NCBI RefSeq assembly: GCF_026341125.1
Contig: NZ_JAPEOR010000002.1
Location: 1,116,001-1,180,000 of the forward strand
DNA length: 64,000 nt
Origin: Streptomyces sp. NBC_01142
GTDB taxonomy: Bacteria; Actinomycetota; Actinomycetes; Streptomycetales; Streptomycetaceae
Reading direction: 5' to 3'
Part shown: in pieces, positions 50,633 to 59,147 of the stretch
How positions within the stretch are numbered: position 1 is the first letter of the stretch
Layout: each line of letters begins with the position of its first letter
The notes under the pieces: model-generated
Seen by the model: only the letters and a program-made list of their open reading frames with translations
Told to the model about the DNA's origin: nothing
Databases searched by the model: none
Translations under genes and position numbers: made by a program

Positions 50633-51994
50633 TTACAGCACCGGCAGGTTCTTCCGCAGCTCGAAGGCCGTGACCTCGCTGCGGTACTCCTCCCACTCCT
50701 GCTTCTTGTTGCGCAGGAAGAAGTCGAAGACATGCTCGCCCAGCGTCTCGGCCACCAGCTCACTGCGCTCCATCAGCGAGATCGCCTCGCCCAGGTTCTG
50801 CGGCAGCGGCTCGATGCCCATCGCGCGGCGCTCGGCGTCCGAGAGTGCCCACACGTCGTCGTCCGCGCCGGCCGGGAGTTCGTAGCCCTCCTCGATGCCC
50901 TTGAGGCCCGCCGCCAGCAGCACGGCGTACGTGAGGTAGGGGTTGGCGCCGGAGTCGATGGAGCGGACCTCGACGCGGGCCGAGCCGGTCTTGCCCGGCT
51001 TGTACATCGGGACGCGGATGAGCGCGGAGCGGTTGTTGTGGCCCCAGCAGATGTACGAAGGGGCTTCGCCGCCCGCGCCCGCGCTGCGGGCCGAGCCGCC
51101 CCAGATGCGCTTGTAGGAGTTGACCCACTGGTTGGTGACGGCCGAGATCTCCGCCGCGTGCGTGAGCAGGCCCGCGATGAAGGAGCGGCCGACCTTGGAG
51201 AGCTGGTACTCGGCGCCCGACTCGTAGAAGGCGTTCCGGTCGCCCTCGAAGAGCGAGAGGTGGGTGTGCATACCGGAGCCGGGGAACTCGCTGAACGGCT
51301 TCGGCATGAACGTGGCCTGGACGCCCTGTTCCAGCGCGACCTGCTTCATGACCAGGCGGAAGGTCATGATGTTGTCGGCGGTGGAGAGCGCGTCCGCGTA
51401 CCGCAGGTCGATCTCCTGCTGGCCCGGCGCGCCCTCGTGGTGGCTGAACTCCACCGAGATGCCCATGGATTCGAGCATCGTGATCGCCTGGCGGCGGAAG
51501 TCCATGCCGACGTTCTGCGGGGTGTGGTCGAAGTAGCCGGAGTTGTCGGCCGGGGTCGGCCGGGTGCCGTCGAGCGGCTTGTTCTTCAGCAGGAAGAACT
51601 CGATCTCCGGGTGCGTGTAGAAGGTGAAGCCCAGGTCAGAGGTCTTGGCGAGGATCCGCTTCAGCACATAGCGCGGGTCCGCGAAGGACGGGGAGCCGTC
51701 GGGCATCAGGATGTCGCAGAACATCCGCGCCGTGCCGGGGGCCTCGGCACGCCAGGGCAGGATCTGGAAGGTACTCGGGTCCGGCTTGGCGATCATGTCG
51801 GACTCGTAGACCCGCGCGAAGCCCTCGATCGCGGACCCGTCGAAGCCGATGCCCTCGTCGAAGGCCTGCTCGAGCTCGGCGGGAGCCACCGCGACCGACT
51901 TCAGGAAGCCGAGCACATCGGTGAACCACAGGCGCACGAAGCGGATGTCGCGCTCCTCGAGCGTGCGGAGCACGAATTCCTGCTGCTTATCCAT
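50633..51994 (-). CDS. glnA2: Glutamine synthetase-like enzyme, GlnA2 type (gamma-glutamylpolyamine synthetase)
   Basis: A 453-residue type I glutamine synthetase fold. The N-terminal beta-grasp has VRLWFTDVLGFLKSVAVAPA and GIGFDGSAIEGF; the catalytic domain has THPEIEFFLL, GQQEIDLRYADAL, MHTHLSLF and NNRSALIRVPMY. Context (close to glnE and nadE) and sequence recall Streptomyces GlnA2, which gamma-glutamylates polyamines rather than ammonia (literature knowledge). EEGYELPAG occupies the place of the adenylylation loop, and a Tyr is present, though whether it is modified is unknown. GGTGGAA precedes ATG 51994. Two degraded copies of a related 3' end lie downstream. It is divergent from an ArsR regulator. 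Confidence 0.85.
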   Translation of the reverse strand: MDKQQEFVLRTLEERDIRFVRLWFTDVLGFLKSVAVAPAELEQAFDEGIGFDGSAIEGFARVYESDMIAKPDPSTFQILPWRAEAPGTARMFCDILMPDGSPSFADPRYVLKRILAKTSDLGFTFYTHPEIEFFLLKNKPLDGTRPTPADNSGYFDHTPQNVGMDFRRQAITMLESMGISVEFSHHEGAPGQQEIDLRYADALSTADNIMTFRLVMKQVALEQGVQATFMPKPFSEFPGSGMHTHLSLFEGDRNAFYESGAEYQLSKVGRSFIAGLLTHAAEISAVTNQWVNSYKRIWGGSARSAGAGGEAPSYICWGHNNRSALIRVPMYKPGKTGSARVEVRSIDSGANPYLTYAVLLAAGLKGIEEGYELPAGADDDVWALSDAERRAMGIEPLPQNLGEAISLMERSELVAETLGEHVFDFFLRNKKQEWEEYRSEVTAFELRKNLPVL

Positions 51995-52142
51995 TTCCAC
52001 CCAATCCTTGCTGGTCAAGCCGCCTGCTCCACACGAGCATCCCACCACAGAGTTTCAGGCGCGTTGCGAAACCGCCGCTGAGCCCATTGTGGGTCAGGGG
52101 CTACCCCGAGACGACCCTGAGTCCCCCTCAATCCACCCCGAC

Positions 52143-52166
52143 ATGTGTCAGGATTCTTTGACACAT
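52143..52166. promoter_or_regulatory. Putative ArsR operator overlapping a -35 box
   Basis: ATGTGTCA (52143-52150) and TGACACAT (52159-52166) are perfect 8-bp arms spaced by 8 bp. TTGACA (52158-52163), a consensus -35, lies inside the right arm. The site is 52 bp before the ArsR start, where binding would block transcription. Confidence 0.55.
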
Positions 52167-52217
52167 ATCGAGGGGTGCGTCAGCCTGAACTGACAGATAC
52201 GACGGAAGGGGGCCGCG

Positions 52218-52583
52218 ATGGGCGAGGTCCCAGCCTCGGAGCCGACGGGCGACGAGTTGCTGAAGGTCCTCACGGCCCTCGGCAATCCGCACCGGATGCG
52301 GATCGTCGAGGCACTGCTCGAGGGCCGCAACTACGTCAGCAAGCTCGCCCGCGACCTCGGCATCGGCCGCCCGCTGCTGCATATGCATCTGCAGCGACTG
52401 GAGGCGGCCGGGCTGGTCGCCGGGAAGCTGGAGCTGTCGCAGGGCGGCAAGGCGATGAAGTACTTCGAGCTCACGCCCTTCTGCTTCGCGCTGACTCCCG
52501 AGGTCGTCGCGGCAGCGGCTCGGACGCTCAGCGGGGACGCGAAAGAGAAAGAGAAAGACACGATGAAGGAGACGTCTCAATGA
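52218..52583 (+). CDS. ArsR-family winged-helix regulator
   Basis: A 121-residue regulator: ELLKVLTALGNPHRMRIVEA, then LLEGRNYVSKLARDLGIGRP and LLHMHLQRLEAAGLVAGKLE form the HTH_20/ArsR winged helix, with GKAMKYFELTPF as the wing. No metal-binding Cys pair (CxC) is present, so the signal is probably not a metal sensed through the classical site. The C-terminus is charged (KEKEKDTMKE). GGAAGGGGG precedes ATG 52218. The next small membrane-protein gene overlaps its stop by 4 nt (ATGA). Confidence 0.9.
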   Translation: MGEVPASEPTGDELLKVLTALGNPHRMRIVEALLEGRNYVSKLARDLGIGRPLLHMHLQRLEAAGLVAGKLELSQGGKAMKYFELTPFCFALTPEVVAAAARTLSGDAKEKEKDTMKETSQ

Positions 52584-52834
52584 ACGCGGAATGGGTGGGA
52601 GCGGTCGGAGCCGGCGGGTTCTTTCTCCTCCTCATCGTGATCGTCTGGCAGATCGCCGCGACCTGGCGGGCCCGCATGCTCGCCGCCCGCGAGGAGCAGT
52701 ACCGGCAACTCTCCGCGAAGTACGCGCAGTTGCTGGAGGACAACGTCGAGCTGCACCGGCGCACCCTCGAGGAGCTGACACAGACCCGCACCTCCCTCAC
52801 CTCGATGGAGAAGATGATGCGCGAGATCGACTAG
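52580..52834 (+). CDS. Small membrane protein with cytoplasmic coiled coil
   Basis: An 84-residue protein coupled to the ArsR gene by an ATGA overlap. It has one TM helix (GAGGFFLLLIVIVWQIAATW) and a coiled-coil tail (AREEQYRQLSAKYAQLLEDN, VELHRRTLEELTQTRTSL). No family is recognised. It may assist the MMPL transporter encoded next or signal to the ArsR protein (inference). Confidence 0.8.
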   Translation: MNAEWVGAVGAGGFFLLLIVIVWQIAATWRARMLAAREEQYRQLSAKYAQLLEDNVELHRRTLEELTQTRTSLTSMEKMMREID

Positions 52835-52920
52835 CGCCACCGCCGGCACCCATCCGCCGGCACCCCCCGCGCGCACAACCGGCGCCACCGCACGCACAGG
52901 CGGTCGGCCCGCACGCACAA

Positions 52921-52957
52921 GCGGTACGGCCGGGAGCGGTAACTCCCGACCGTACGC
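52921..52957 (+). terminator. Hairpin between the small membrane-protein gene and the MMPL gene
   Basis: GCGGTACGGCCGGGAG pairs with CTCCCGACCGTACGC (one bulge, one mismatch) around a short loop. It lies 86 nt after the stop, in the 233-bp spacer before the MMPL gene, so the transporter may have its own promoter or be attenuated. Confidence 0.5.
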
Positions 52958-53067
52958 ATGGAGATCTCATCCAGGCACCACCACCCGTACGCCACGGCAG
53001 GTCGGCAAACCATCACGCCGTGGTGCGGGTCCCGTGCGCCCCGAACTCCACACACAGGAGATTACTC

Positions 53068-55317
53068 ATGAAAGCGCTGCTCAAGCGCCTGGCCAGTGCG
53101 CCCGGCGGCAGTCGCACCAAATGGTTCGTCCTCGTCGGCTGGCTGATCCTCGCCGCCGCGCTCGGCCCGCTCGCCGGGAAGCTCGGCGAGGTCGAGGAGT
53201 CAGGACCGAACGCCTTTCTGCCGCGCGCCGCCGAATCCGCGCAGGTCAACACGGAGCTGGAGAAGTTCCGTACGGGCACGGACGCGGACGCTCTGATGCC
53301 GGTCGTCATCGTCTACAGCAGTGACCGTGCGGTCGGCCAGGACGCACGGGCCAAGGCCGCGGCGGACCGGACGGCCTTTGCTCCGCACGCCGCCGAGGGC
53401 CGGCGGATCGCGCCGGCCGTCCCGTCCGAGGACGGCAAGGCCCTGATGCTCGTCGTCCCGCTCTCCTCCGAGGAGGGGATCAGCGACAGAGTCGGGGAGA
53501 TCCGGGACATCGCGGGCGCCCACGCCCCGCCCGGACTGGACATCGAGGTCGGCGGCCCCGCCGGGTCGCTGGTCGACCAGATCGCCGTCTTCAGCACCCT
53601 CGACTCCACCCTCATGATCGCCACCGGACTGGTGGTGGCCGTACTGCTGCTGATCACCTACCGCAGCCCGATCCTGTGGCTGTTCCCGCTGCTGTCCGTC
53701 GGCTTCGCCGCGGTCCTCACCCAGGTCGGCACGTATCTGCTGGCCAAGCACGCCGGCCTGCCCGTCGACCCGCAGAGCGCGGGCATCCTGATGGTGCTCG
53801 TCTTCGGTGTCGGAACGGACTACGCCCTGCTGCTCATCGCCCGCTACCGCGAGGAGCTGCACCGCCACGAGGACCGGCACACGGCGATGAAGCTCGCGCT
53901 GCGCCGCTCGGGACCGGCGATCCTCGCCTCGGCCGGCACCATCGCCGTCGGCCTCGCCTGCCTCTCCCTCGCCGACATCAACTCCTCGCGCTCCATGGGC
54001 CTGGTGGGCGCGGTCGGTGTGATCTGCGGTTTCCTCGCGATGATCACGATCCTGCCGGCGCTGCTCGTCATCGCGGGCCGCTGGGTCTTCTGGCCCTTCG
54101 TGCCGCGTTTCACGGTGACATCGGCGGCTGACTCCACGGGCCCGCTGCCCAGGACCACCACTGTGTGGGCCCGGATCGGATCGGCCGTCGCCCGGCGGCC
54201 GCGCTGGTCCTGGATGATGTCCGTCGCCGTCACCGGCGTACTCGCGCTCAGCGCGATCGGCATCAACATGGGCCTGCAGCAGTCGGAGATGTTCCAGGAC
54301 AAGCCCGAGTCGGTGCGCGCCCAGGAGCGGATCTCGGCGCACTATCCGTCGGGCGCCTCCGACCCCGCGAAGATCGTCACCCGTGCCGACCGGACCACCG
54401 AGGTCGAAGCCGCCGTGTCCGGTGTGCCCGGTGTCGCCCGGGTCGAGGACGGCGAACGCACCCGGGACGGGCGGCTGGCCACGCTCTCCGTCGTACTGAA
54501 GGACGCCCCGGACAGCCGGGCCGCCAAGGACACCGTCGACCGGCTGCGCGACGCGGTCCGTACGGTCGAGGGCGCGGACGCCCTGGTGGGCGGCACCACC
54601 GCACAGACTCTCGACACCCAGCGGGCCGCCGACCGCGATCTGAGGACCGTCATCCCGGTCGTCCTGCTCGTGGTCCTGCTGGTGCTGATCTGGCTGCTGC
54701 GGGCGATCGTCGCCCCGGTGCTGCTGCTGGCCACGGTCGTGCTCTCGTACTTCGCTGCGCTCGGCGCCTCGAACCTCCTGTTCGAGCACGTCCTCGGCCA
54801 TGCCGGAGTCGACTGGTCGATCCCGCTGATGGGCTTCGTCTTCCTGGTCGCCCTCGGCATCGACTACAACATCTTCCTGATGCACCGGGTCAGGGAGGAG
54901 GCCGTCCGGCTGGGCCACGCACGCGGTGTGCTGGAGGGCCTGACGACCACCGGCGGCGTCATCACCAGCGCGGGCATCGTGCTCGCCGCGACGTTCGCGG
55001 TCTTCGCCGGGCTGCCACTGGTGACCATGGCGCAGATGGGGGTGCTCGTCGGCATCGGCGTCCTGCTGGACACGTTCCTGGTGCGTACGGTCCTGGTGCC
55101 GGCCCTCGCCCTCGATCTGGGCCGCTGGTTCTGGTGGCCGGGACGGCTCTTCCGGGCGGGCACGGAAGACGCAGGCACGGCAGGCACGGCGGGCTCGGTG
55201 GGCTCGGTGGGCTCGGCGGGCTCGGCGGGCACGGAAGACGCAGGCACGGCAGGCGCGCCGCAGCGGGGCACGGCTCCGTCGCCCTCCGAGCAGGAACCGG
55301 CGCCCGAGCGCGTCTGA
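53068..55317 (+). CDS. MMPL/RND-family transporter
   Basis: A 749-residue transporter with two six-TM bundles and two extracytoplasmic loops. VFGVGTDYALLLIARYREEL and LGIDYNIFLMHRVREE carry the Asp-Tyr proton-relay residues. Loop 1 begins ESGPNAFLPRAAESAQVNTE, as in actinomycete MMPL drug/lipid exporters. CAGGAG precedes ATG 53068. The last 55 residues are low complexity: a 28-bp repeat encodes GTEDAGTAG twice, separated by four 9-bp units (GSV/GSA), an expansion that probably has no structural role. The ArsR regulator upstream is a likely controller. Substrate unknown. Confidence 0.92.
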   Translation: MKALLKRLASAPGGSRTKWFVLVGWLILAAALGPLAGKLGEVEESGPNAFLPRAAESAQVNTELEKFRTGTDADALMPVVIVYSSDRAVGQDARAKAAADRTAFAPHAAEGRRIAPAVPSEDGKALMLVVPLSSEEGISDRVGEIRDIAGAHAPPGLDIEVGGPAGSLVDQIAVFSTLDSTLMIATGLVVAVLLLITYRSPILWLFPLLSVGFAAVLTQVGTYLLAKHAGLPVDPQSAGILMVLVFGVGTDYALLLIARYREELHRHEDRHTAMKLALRRSGPAILASAGTIAVGLACLSLADINSSRSMGLVGAVGVICGFLAMITILPALLVIAGRWVFWPFVPRFTVTSAADSTGPLPRTTTVWARIGSAVARRPRWSWMMSVAVTGVLALSAIGINMGLQQSEMFQDKPESVRAQERISAHYPSGASDPAKIVTRADRTTEVEAAVSGVPGVARVEDGERTRDGRLATLSVVLKDAPDSRAAKDTVDRLRDAVRTVEGADALVGGTTAQTLDTQRAADRDLRTVIPVVLLVVLLVLIWLLRAIVAPVLLLATVVLSYFAALGASNLLFEHVLGHAGVDWSIPLMGFVFLVALGIDYNIFLMHRVREEAVRLGHARGVLEGLTTTGGVITSAGIVLAATFAVFAGLPLVTMAQMGVLVGIGVLLDTFLVRTVLVPALALDLGRWFWWPGRLFRAGTEDAGTAGTAGSVGSVGSAGSAGTEDAGTAGAPQRGTAPSPSEQEPAPERV
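55158..55254 (+). repeat. Coding repeats in the MMPL C-terminal tail
   Basis: A 28-bp repeat (55158-55185 and 55227-55254) flanks four 9-bp units GGGCTCGGT/GGGCTCGGC (55191-55226). All units are in frame multiples or shift within Gly/Ala/Ser/Thr codons. Confidence 0.8.
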
Positions 55318-55432
55318 TCCGTACGACCGTCCCGCAGGGCCCTGCCGTCATCGTCATCGCGGCGGGGCCCTGCGGCCGGATTATCGCCCCGTATGAAGCA
55401 TGCCGCCCCCGCGCCTACTACCATCTGCGGCC

Positions 55433-55801
55433 ATGGGGGGTTCACGGTTCAACCGCCTCGCGCGCACCGCGCGTCCCATGGCACTGGTGAGTGCCATGGC
55501 GACGCTCCTCGGCGCGCTCTTCCTCTGTCTGAGTCCGACGGGACCCCACCACACCCCCCACACCGACCTCACCGGCACAGACGTCACGACCGCGTACAGC
55601 TGTCCGTACGACAGAGGAGACTGCGGGCTCCTTCCTGCGCTGACTCCGGCCGTGCTCACCGCGCCACCGGTGGACGCCCCGCCCCTGGCCGGCGTACAGC
55701 CCCCGCATTTCGCCCCGCCGCCCGCCACCGGCCGGCTGCACCGCTCCGGAGCGCTCCCGCGCGCCCCGGACCTTCACGTCCTTCAAGTGCTGCGGACGTA
55801 A
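55433..55801 (+). CDS. Small exported or membrane protein, His/Pro-rich
   Basis: A 122-residue protein starting MGGSRFNRLARTARPMALVS. A hydrophobic segment (MALVSAMATLLGALFLCLSP) is a signal or anchor. The rest is low in secondary structure: a GPHHTPHTDLTG His cluster, a CPYDRGDC pair and a Pro-rich stretch ending APDLHVLQVLRT. No ribosome binding site is seen, but TACTAC lies 10 nt upstream like a -10 box, so it may be leaderless. It precedes the DUF3105/DUF305 pair; the His and Cys clusters hint at metal binding (inference). Confidence 0.6.
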   Translation: MGGSRFNRLARTARPMALVSAMATLLGALFLCLSPTGPHHTPHTDLTGTDVTTAYSCPYDRGDCGLLPALTPAVLTAPPVDAPPLAGVQPPHFAPPPATGRLHRSGALPRAPDLHVLQVLRT

Positions 55802-55878
55802 CAGGGCCCGCGCCCACCTCATTCGCTTTCCGCAGACTTCCGCAGACTTTCGCAGACTCACGAAGGACGACAACCACC

Positions 55879-56520
55879 ATGGCTTCCCACAACAACGACC
55901 GCCGGGCCCGAATAGAGCAGCTGCGCCGCGCCGAGCATGCCCGCGAGCGCCGCAACCGCATCATCACGATCACCGTCAGCGGTGTCGTCGTTGCCGGACT
56001 CGTCGGCTTCGGCGTCTTCGTCCTCAACAAGGAGTCGGAGAAGAAGGAGCAGCGGGTCCAGGAGGCCAAGGCTCCCATCACCGACGAGAAGTCCTGGGAC
56101 GCCAAGAAGCTGGGCCGCAACCATGTCGACAAGCAGGTCAAGTACCCGATGAAGCCGCCGGTCGGCGGTGACCACCACCAGGCGTGGATGAACTGCGACC
56201 GCGACGTCTACACGGAAGAGATCCCCGAGGTGAACGCCGTCCACTCGCTGGAGCACGGCGCGGTCTGGGTGACGTACAACGACAAGGCTCCGGCGGCCGA
56301 TGTGGCCAAGCTCGGTGCACTGGTCAAGAAGACCTCGTACTCCCTGATGAGTCCGGTCAAGGACCAGAAGGGGGCGATCATGCTGAGCGCCTGGGGCAAG
56401 CAGGTCACCGTCGACGGCGCCGACGACCCGCGCGTGAAGCAGTTCTTCACCAAGTACGTGCAGGGCGCGCAGACGCCCGAGCCGGGCGCGGCGTGTGCGG
56501 GCGGACTGAGCGCCAAGTGA
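55879..56520 (+). CDS. DUF3105 membrane protein
   Basis: A 213-residue protein. A basic cytoplasmic N-terminus (RRARIEQLRRAEHARERRNR) and one TM helix (ITITVSGVVVAGLVGFGVFV) precede the DUF3105 domain: YPMKPPVGGDHHQAWMNCDR, NAVHSLEHGAVWVTY and SAWGKQVTVDGADDPRVKQF. The His-rich pattern DHH...H...H suggests a metal site facing outside. Function is unknown. The DUF305 gene overlaps its stop, as commonly seen in actinomycetes. Confidence 0.9.
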   Translation: MASHNNDRRARIEQLRRAEHARERRNRIITITVSGVVVAGLVGFGVFVLNKESEKKEQRVQEAKAPITDEKSWDAKKLGRNHVDKQVKYPMKPPVGGDHHQAWMNCDRDVYTEEIPEVNAVHSLEHGAVWVTYNDKAPAADVAKLGALVKKTSYSLMSPVKDQKGAIMLSAWGKQVTVDGADDPRVKQFFTKYVQGAQTPEPGAACAGGLSAK

Positions 56521-57179
56521 CCGGTATGACCCGTACGCACTGGGCGGCGATCACCGCGGTCGTGCTCGCGCTGCTGTTCGCGGGGGCGGCCACGGTGGCC
56601 TCCGCCGGGAGCAACGACGCCCCCACGTCCCGTACACCGTCGGTCGATTCGGCGGATGCGGGCTTCGCGCGCGACATGTCGGTCCATCACCAGCAGGCGG
56701 TGGAGATGTCCTTCACCGTCCGGGACCGTACGCAGGACGAAGAGGTGCGCCGCCTCGCGTACGACATCGCCAACACGCAGGCCAACCAGCGCGGGATGAT
56801 GCTGGGCTGGCTGGACCTGTGGGGGCTGCCGAAGGTCTCCGCCGGCAGTGAGCCGATGGCCTGGATGAACAGGGACGGCGGGCACGGCGGACACGGCGGC
56901 GGCCATCAGGTCGAGGACGGCTCGCTGATGCCGGGCATGGCGACCACGGCGAGCCTGGAGCGGCTGCGCAAGGCCAGTGACAAGCAGGCCGAGATCCTCT
57001 ATCTCCAGCTGATGATCGCCCACCACAACGGCGGCGTCGCGATGGCCGAGGGCTGTGTGCAGCTCTGCGGCGTCGGTACGGAGCGGGATCTGGCCCAGGG
57101 CATGGTGGACGCCCAGCGCTCGGAGGTCGAGCTGATGCTCGATCTGCTGCACAAGCGGGGCGCGGAAGCCCTCGCCTGA
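56517..57179 (+). CDS. DUF305 (ferritin-like) secreted protein
   Basis: A 220-residue exported protein. A signal peptide (THWAAITAVVLALLFAGAAT) is followed by the DUF305 four-helix domain: FARDMSVHHQQAVEMSFTVR carries the HHQQA motif, and LMIAHHNGGVAMAEGCV the second HH motif. A GGHGGHGGGH insert lies between the two halves. DUF305 proteins are linked to copper handling in several bacteria. GTG 56517 overlaps the DUF3105 stop (GTGA); ATG 56526 is the alternative start. The pair probably works together at the cell surface. Confidence 0.88.
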   Translation: MTGMTRTHWAAITAVVLALLFAGAATVASAGSNDAPTSRTPSVDSADAGFARDMSVHHQQAVEMSFTVRDRTQDEEVRRLAYDIANTQANQRGMMLGWLDLWGLPKVSAGSEPMAWMNRDGGHGGHGGGHQVEDGSLMPGMATTASLERLRKASDKQAEILYLQLMIAHHNGGVAMAEGCVQLCGVGTERDLAQGMVDAQRSEVELMLDLLHKRGAEALA

Positions 57180-57213
57180 CCCGCCGGGCCGTGGCCCGGC
57201 CCGCCACGCCCTG

Positions 57214-57651
57214 TCAGCCGTCCGCCCCGGAGAACCGCCAGGTGATCCGGGGCGGACGGACGGCGGCGCAGAGCGGCATGCCCCGGCCGTCGGTCAGCCC
57301 GAGCCCGGTCTCGGCCGAGCCGCCCGCGAGGGCCTCTTCCGGCAGGTCCGCGAGGAAGAACTTGGCCCGGCGGAACATCGCGAACTCACCGCCCGGCGGC
57401 ATTTCGCCCCAGGTCAGGTAGATGAAGCGCTCGCCACGGCGTCCCTGGACGTACGGACCGCGGAAGTCGGCCGTACCGTCGGGCGCGGTGACGGTCTCGA
57501 CGGGGATCTCGAAGACCGCCTCGGCCGCGTCGGCGGGCACCAGCTGGTCGGGCTCCCTGCCGCGCTGCGTGCCGACGTGGATGTCCTTGTACTCGCCGCA
57601 GGCGCTGCCCGGCAGCTCGCGGCCGGTGATGCGCAGGTTCAGCCGTGCCAT
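57214..57651 (-). CDS. DUF5990-family protein
   Basis: A 145-residue soluble protein starting MARLNLRITGRELPGSACGE. It has the features of the DUF5990 group: HVGTQRGREPDQLVPADAAE, then DFRGPYVQGRRGERFIYLTW and FRRAKFFLADLP. No catalytic motif is visible and the function is unknown. It is convergent with the DUF305 gene and followed upstream by the hydrolase gene on the same strand, 88 nt away. Confidence 0.8.
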   Translation of the reverse strand: MARLNLRITGRELPGSACGEYKDIHVGTQRGREPDQLVPADAAEAVFEIPVETVTAPDGTADFRGPYVQGRRGERFIYLTWGEMPPGGEFAMFRRAKFFLADLPEEALAGGSAETGLGLTDGRGMPLCAAVRPPRITWRFSGADG

Positions 57652-57739
57652 GCCTCAGAACTCCCCTTACCTTGCCACCCGTTCACCGCTCATCCGTTCA
57701 TCCAGTCCACCTGCAACGGTCGCACCACCGCCGAAGACA

Positions 57740-58609
57740 TCATGCACCCCGCGGCTCAGGGGTCTGCGCGAGCAGCTGACGCGGCTGCGCCAGGACGGCA
57801 CCGGCCACCACCTCGGGGCAGTCCAGCATCATCAGATGGCCCGACGGTTCGACCGCCTCGAAGCGGGCGGCGAGCCGCCGGGCCAGTGCGCGCTGCCGCT
57901 CCACCCAGCGCGTGCCGCCCACCCCGCCCGCCGCGGCGAGCACGGTGAACGGCACGCCGTCCGGCAGGGCGTGGCGCTCGCGCAGGGCGAGGAGTTCGGC
58001 GGCGACCGCGCGGTAGTGGGTGTTCTCCAGCAGCGCTCCCTGCAGCACCCGGGAGGTGGCGTAGCAGCGGCGTACGAGAGCGGCCGGGGCCGGGTCGCCG
58101 CCGCCGGTGCGGGAGAGGCGGACCACGGCGCGACGGGTGAGCGGCCCGAGCGCGGCGGGCATCCCGGCGGCGCTGAGCACAGTGCCGACGCCGCGTGACA
58201 CGGCGGTACGAACCGCGGGCGCGGCGGGCACGCGCGCGTGCTCCTCGATGCTGGAGTCGACCAGAACGACGGCCGCGCTGCGGGAGGGGTGGAGGCGGGC
58301 GAACGCCTCGGCGTGGAACCCGGCGATCGAGTGCCCGACGACGGACGCGGGCCCGTCCAGGCCGAGCGTGTCGAGTACGCCCGCGATCCGGTGGGCCTCC
58401 CCGGCGGCCGACGGGGGTACGGCGGCGGGGCCGCTGAGCCCGTGTCCCGGCCGGTCGAAGCGGACGACGGTACGGTGCGGGGTGAGCAGCGGCACGACGG
58501 GGTCCCAGTCGAACCAGCTCATCGCGAGCCCGGAGCTCAGTACGCAGACCGGACCGCTGCCCTCGACGACCACATGGTGCGGTACGCCTCCCACCCGTAC
58601 GAAGGTCAT
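57740..58609 (-). CDS. Alpha/beta hydrolase
   Basis: A 289-residue hydrolase. VEGSGPVCVLSSGLAMSWFD forms the oxyanion region, RFDRPGHGLSG the conserved strand-loop, SVVGHSIAGFHAEAFA the nucleophile elbow (GHSIAG, Ser), and VEPSGHLMMLDCPE carries the catalytic His. The acid is likely in the GVPFTVLAAAGG region. GGCGGAAAG precedes ATG 58609. Substrate unknown (ester, lactone or epoxide-like). Confidence 0.9.
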   Translation of the reverse strand: MTFVRVGGVPHHVVVEGSGPVCVLSSGLAMSWFDWDPVVPLLTPHRTVVRFDRPGHGLSGPAAVPPSAAGEAHRIAGVLDTLGLDGPASVVGHSIAGFHAEAFARLHPSRSAAVVLVDSSIEEHARVPAAPAVRTAVSRGVGTVLSAAGMPAALGPLTRRAVVRLSRTGGGDPAPAALVRRCYATSRVLQGALLENTHYRAVAAELLALRERHALPDGVPFTVLAAAGGVGGTRWVERQRALARRLAARFEAVEPSGHLMMLDCPEVVAGAVLAQPRQLLAQTPEPRGA

Positions 58610-59147
58610 GTGCTTTCCGCCTCTTCCCTCTCGCACCGGGGACAGCGCGAGCACCGCCGACCAGCCTGCCACGAACAGCACTTGGAGCCGCTGCCCGGCC
58701 CCAGGGACCACGTGCCGCGGCCCGCCCTGAACGCGGCGGCGGCGACTGCCAGGGCCGTGCGTGGCGGCCGGTTCGAGCCCGGCGAGATCCGCAAGACACC
58801 TCCTGGGGGCACGGCCACACCTTCGCTCTGACGAAGGTGGCACGCGGTGCCCGCAAGGACACCGCGATCCTCCTGCCGAACCGCAAGCTGACGGTGGATC
58901 TCGACGCGGGCAACCCGGCCTGTGGATGACGCACTGCCACAGCGTCTACCACGCGGAGACGGGCATGATGACCGTCCTCGGCTACCGCCGCTGACCATCA
59001 CCCCCCGAGAGGGGTACGAGCCCTGGGACATTCCATCTCAGGGCTTCCTTTTCGTGCCATTTGAAGTCGGCTTCCACACGTAAAGAGCACATAAAAACCA
59101 CTGTTAATGTAAATCGATTCTCCCGCTCTCCATGAAGGACACAGAGA
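58610..59147. other. 538-bp gap containing a multicopper oxidase remnant
   Basis: No intact gene. 58610-58795 has no recognisable coding signal on either strand. 58800-58994 is the decayed oxidase 3' end listed separately. 58995-59147 is AT-richer and holds the promoter region of the DUF4190 gene (TAAAGAGCACATAAAAACCA near 59082). Confidence 0.6.
58800..58994 (+). pseudogene. Frameshifted C-terminal remnant of a multicopper oxidase
   Basis: The plus strand encodes GHGHTFALTKVARGARKDTA, then ILLPNRKLTVDLDAGNPACG and a stop. In the next frame the sequence continues LWMTHCHSVYHAETGMMTVL, then GYRR and a stop. The HGHTF and THCHSVYHAETGMM segments are the two type 1/type 3 copper-binding regions at the C-terminus of multicopper oxidases. 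One missing base near 58918 (CCGGCC for CCGGGCC) accounts for the frame change. The first 400 or so residues are absent. Confidence 0.7.

Noticed and set aside
58238..58831. 197-codon plus-strand frame opposite the alpha/beta hydrolase
   Set aside because: Antisense shadow; the minus strand holds the complete nucleophile elbow and catalytic His of the hydrolase.
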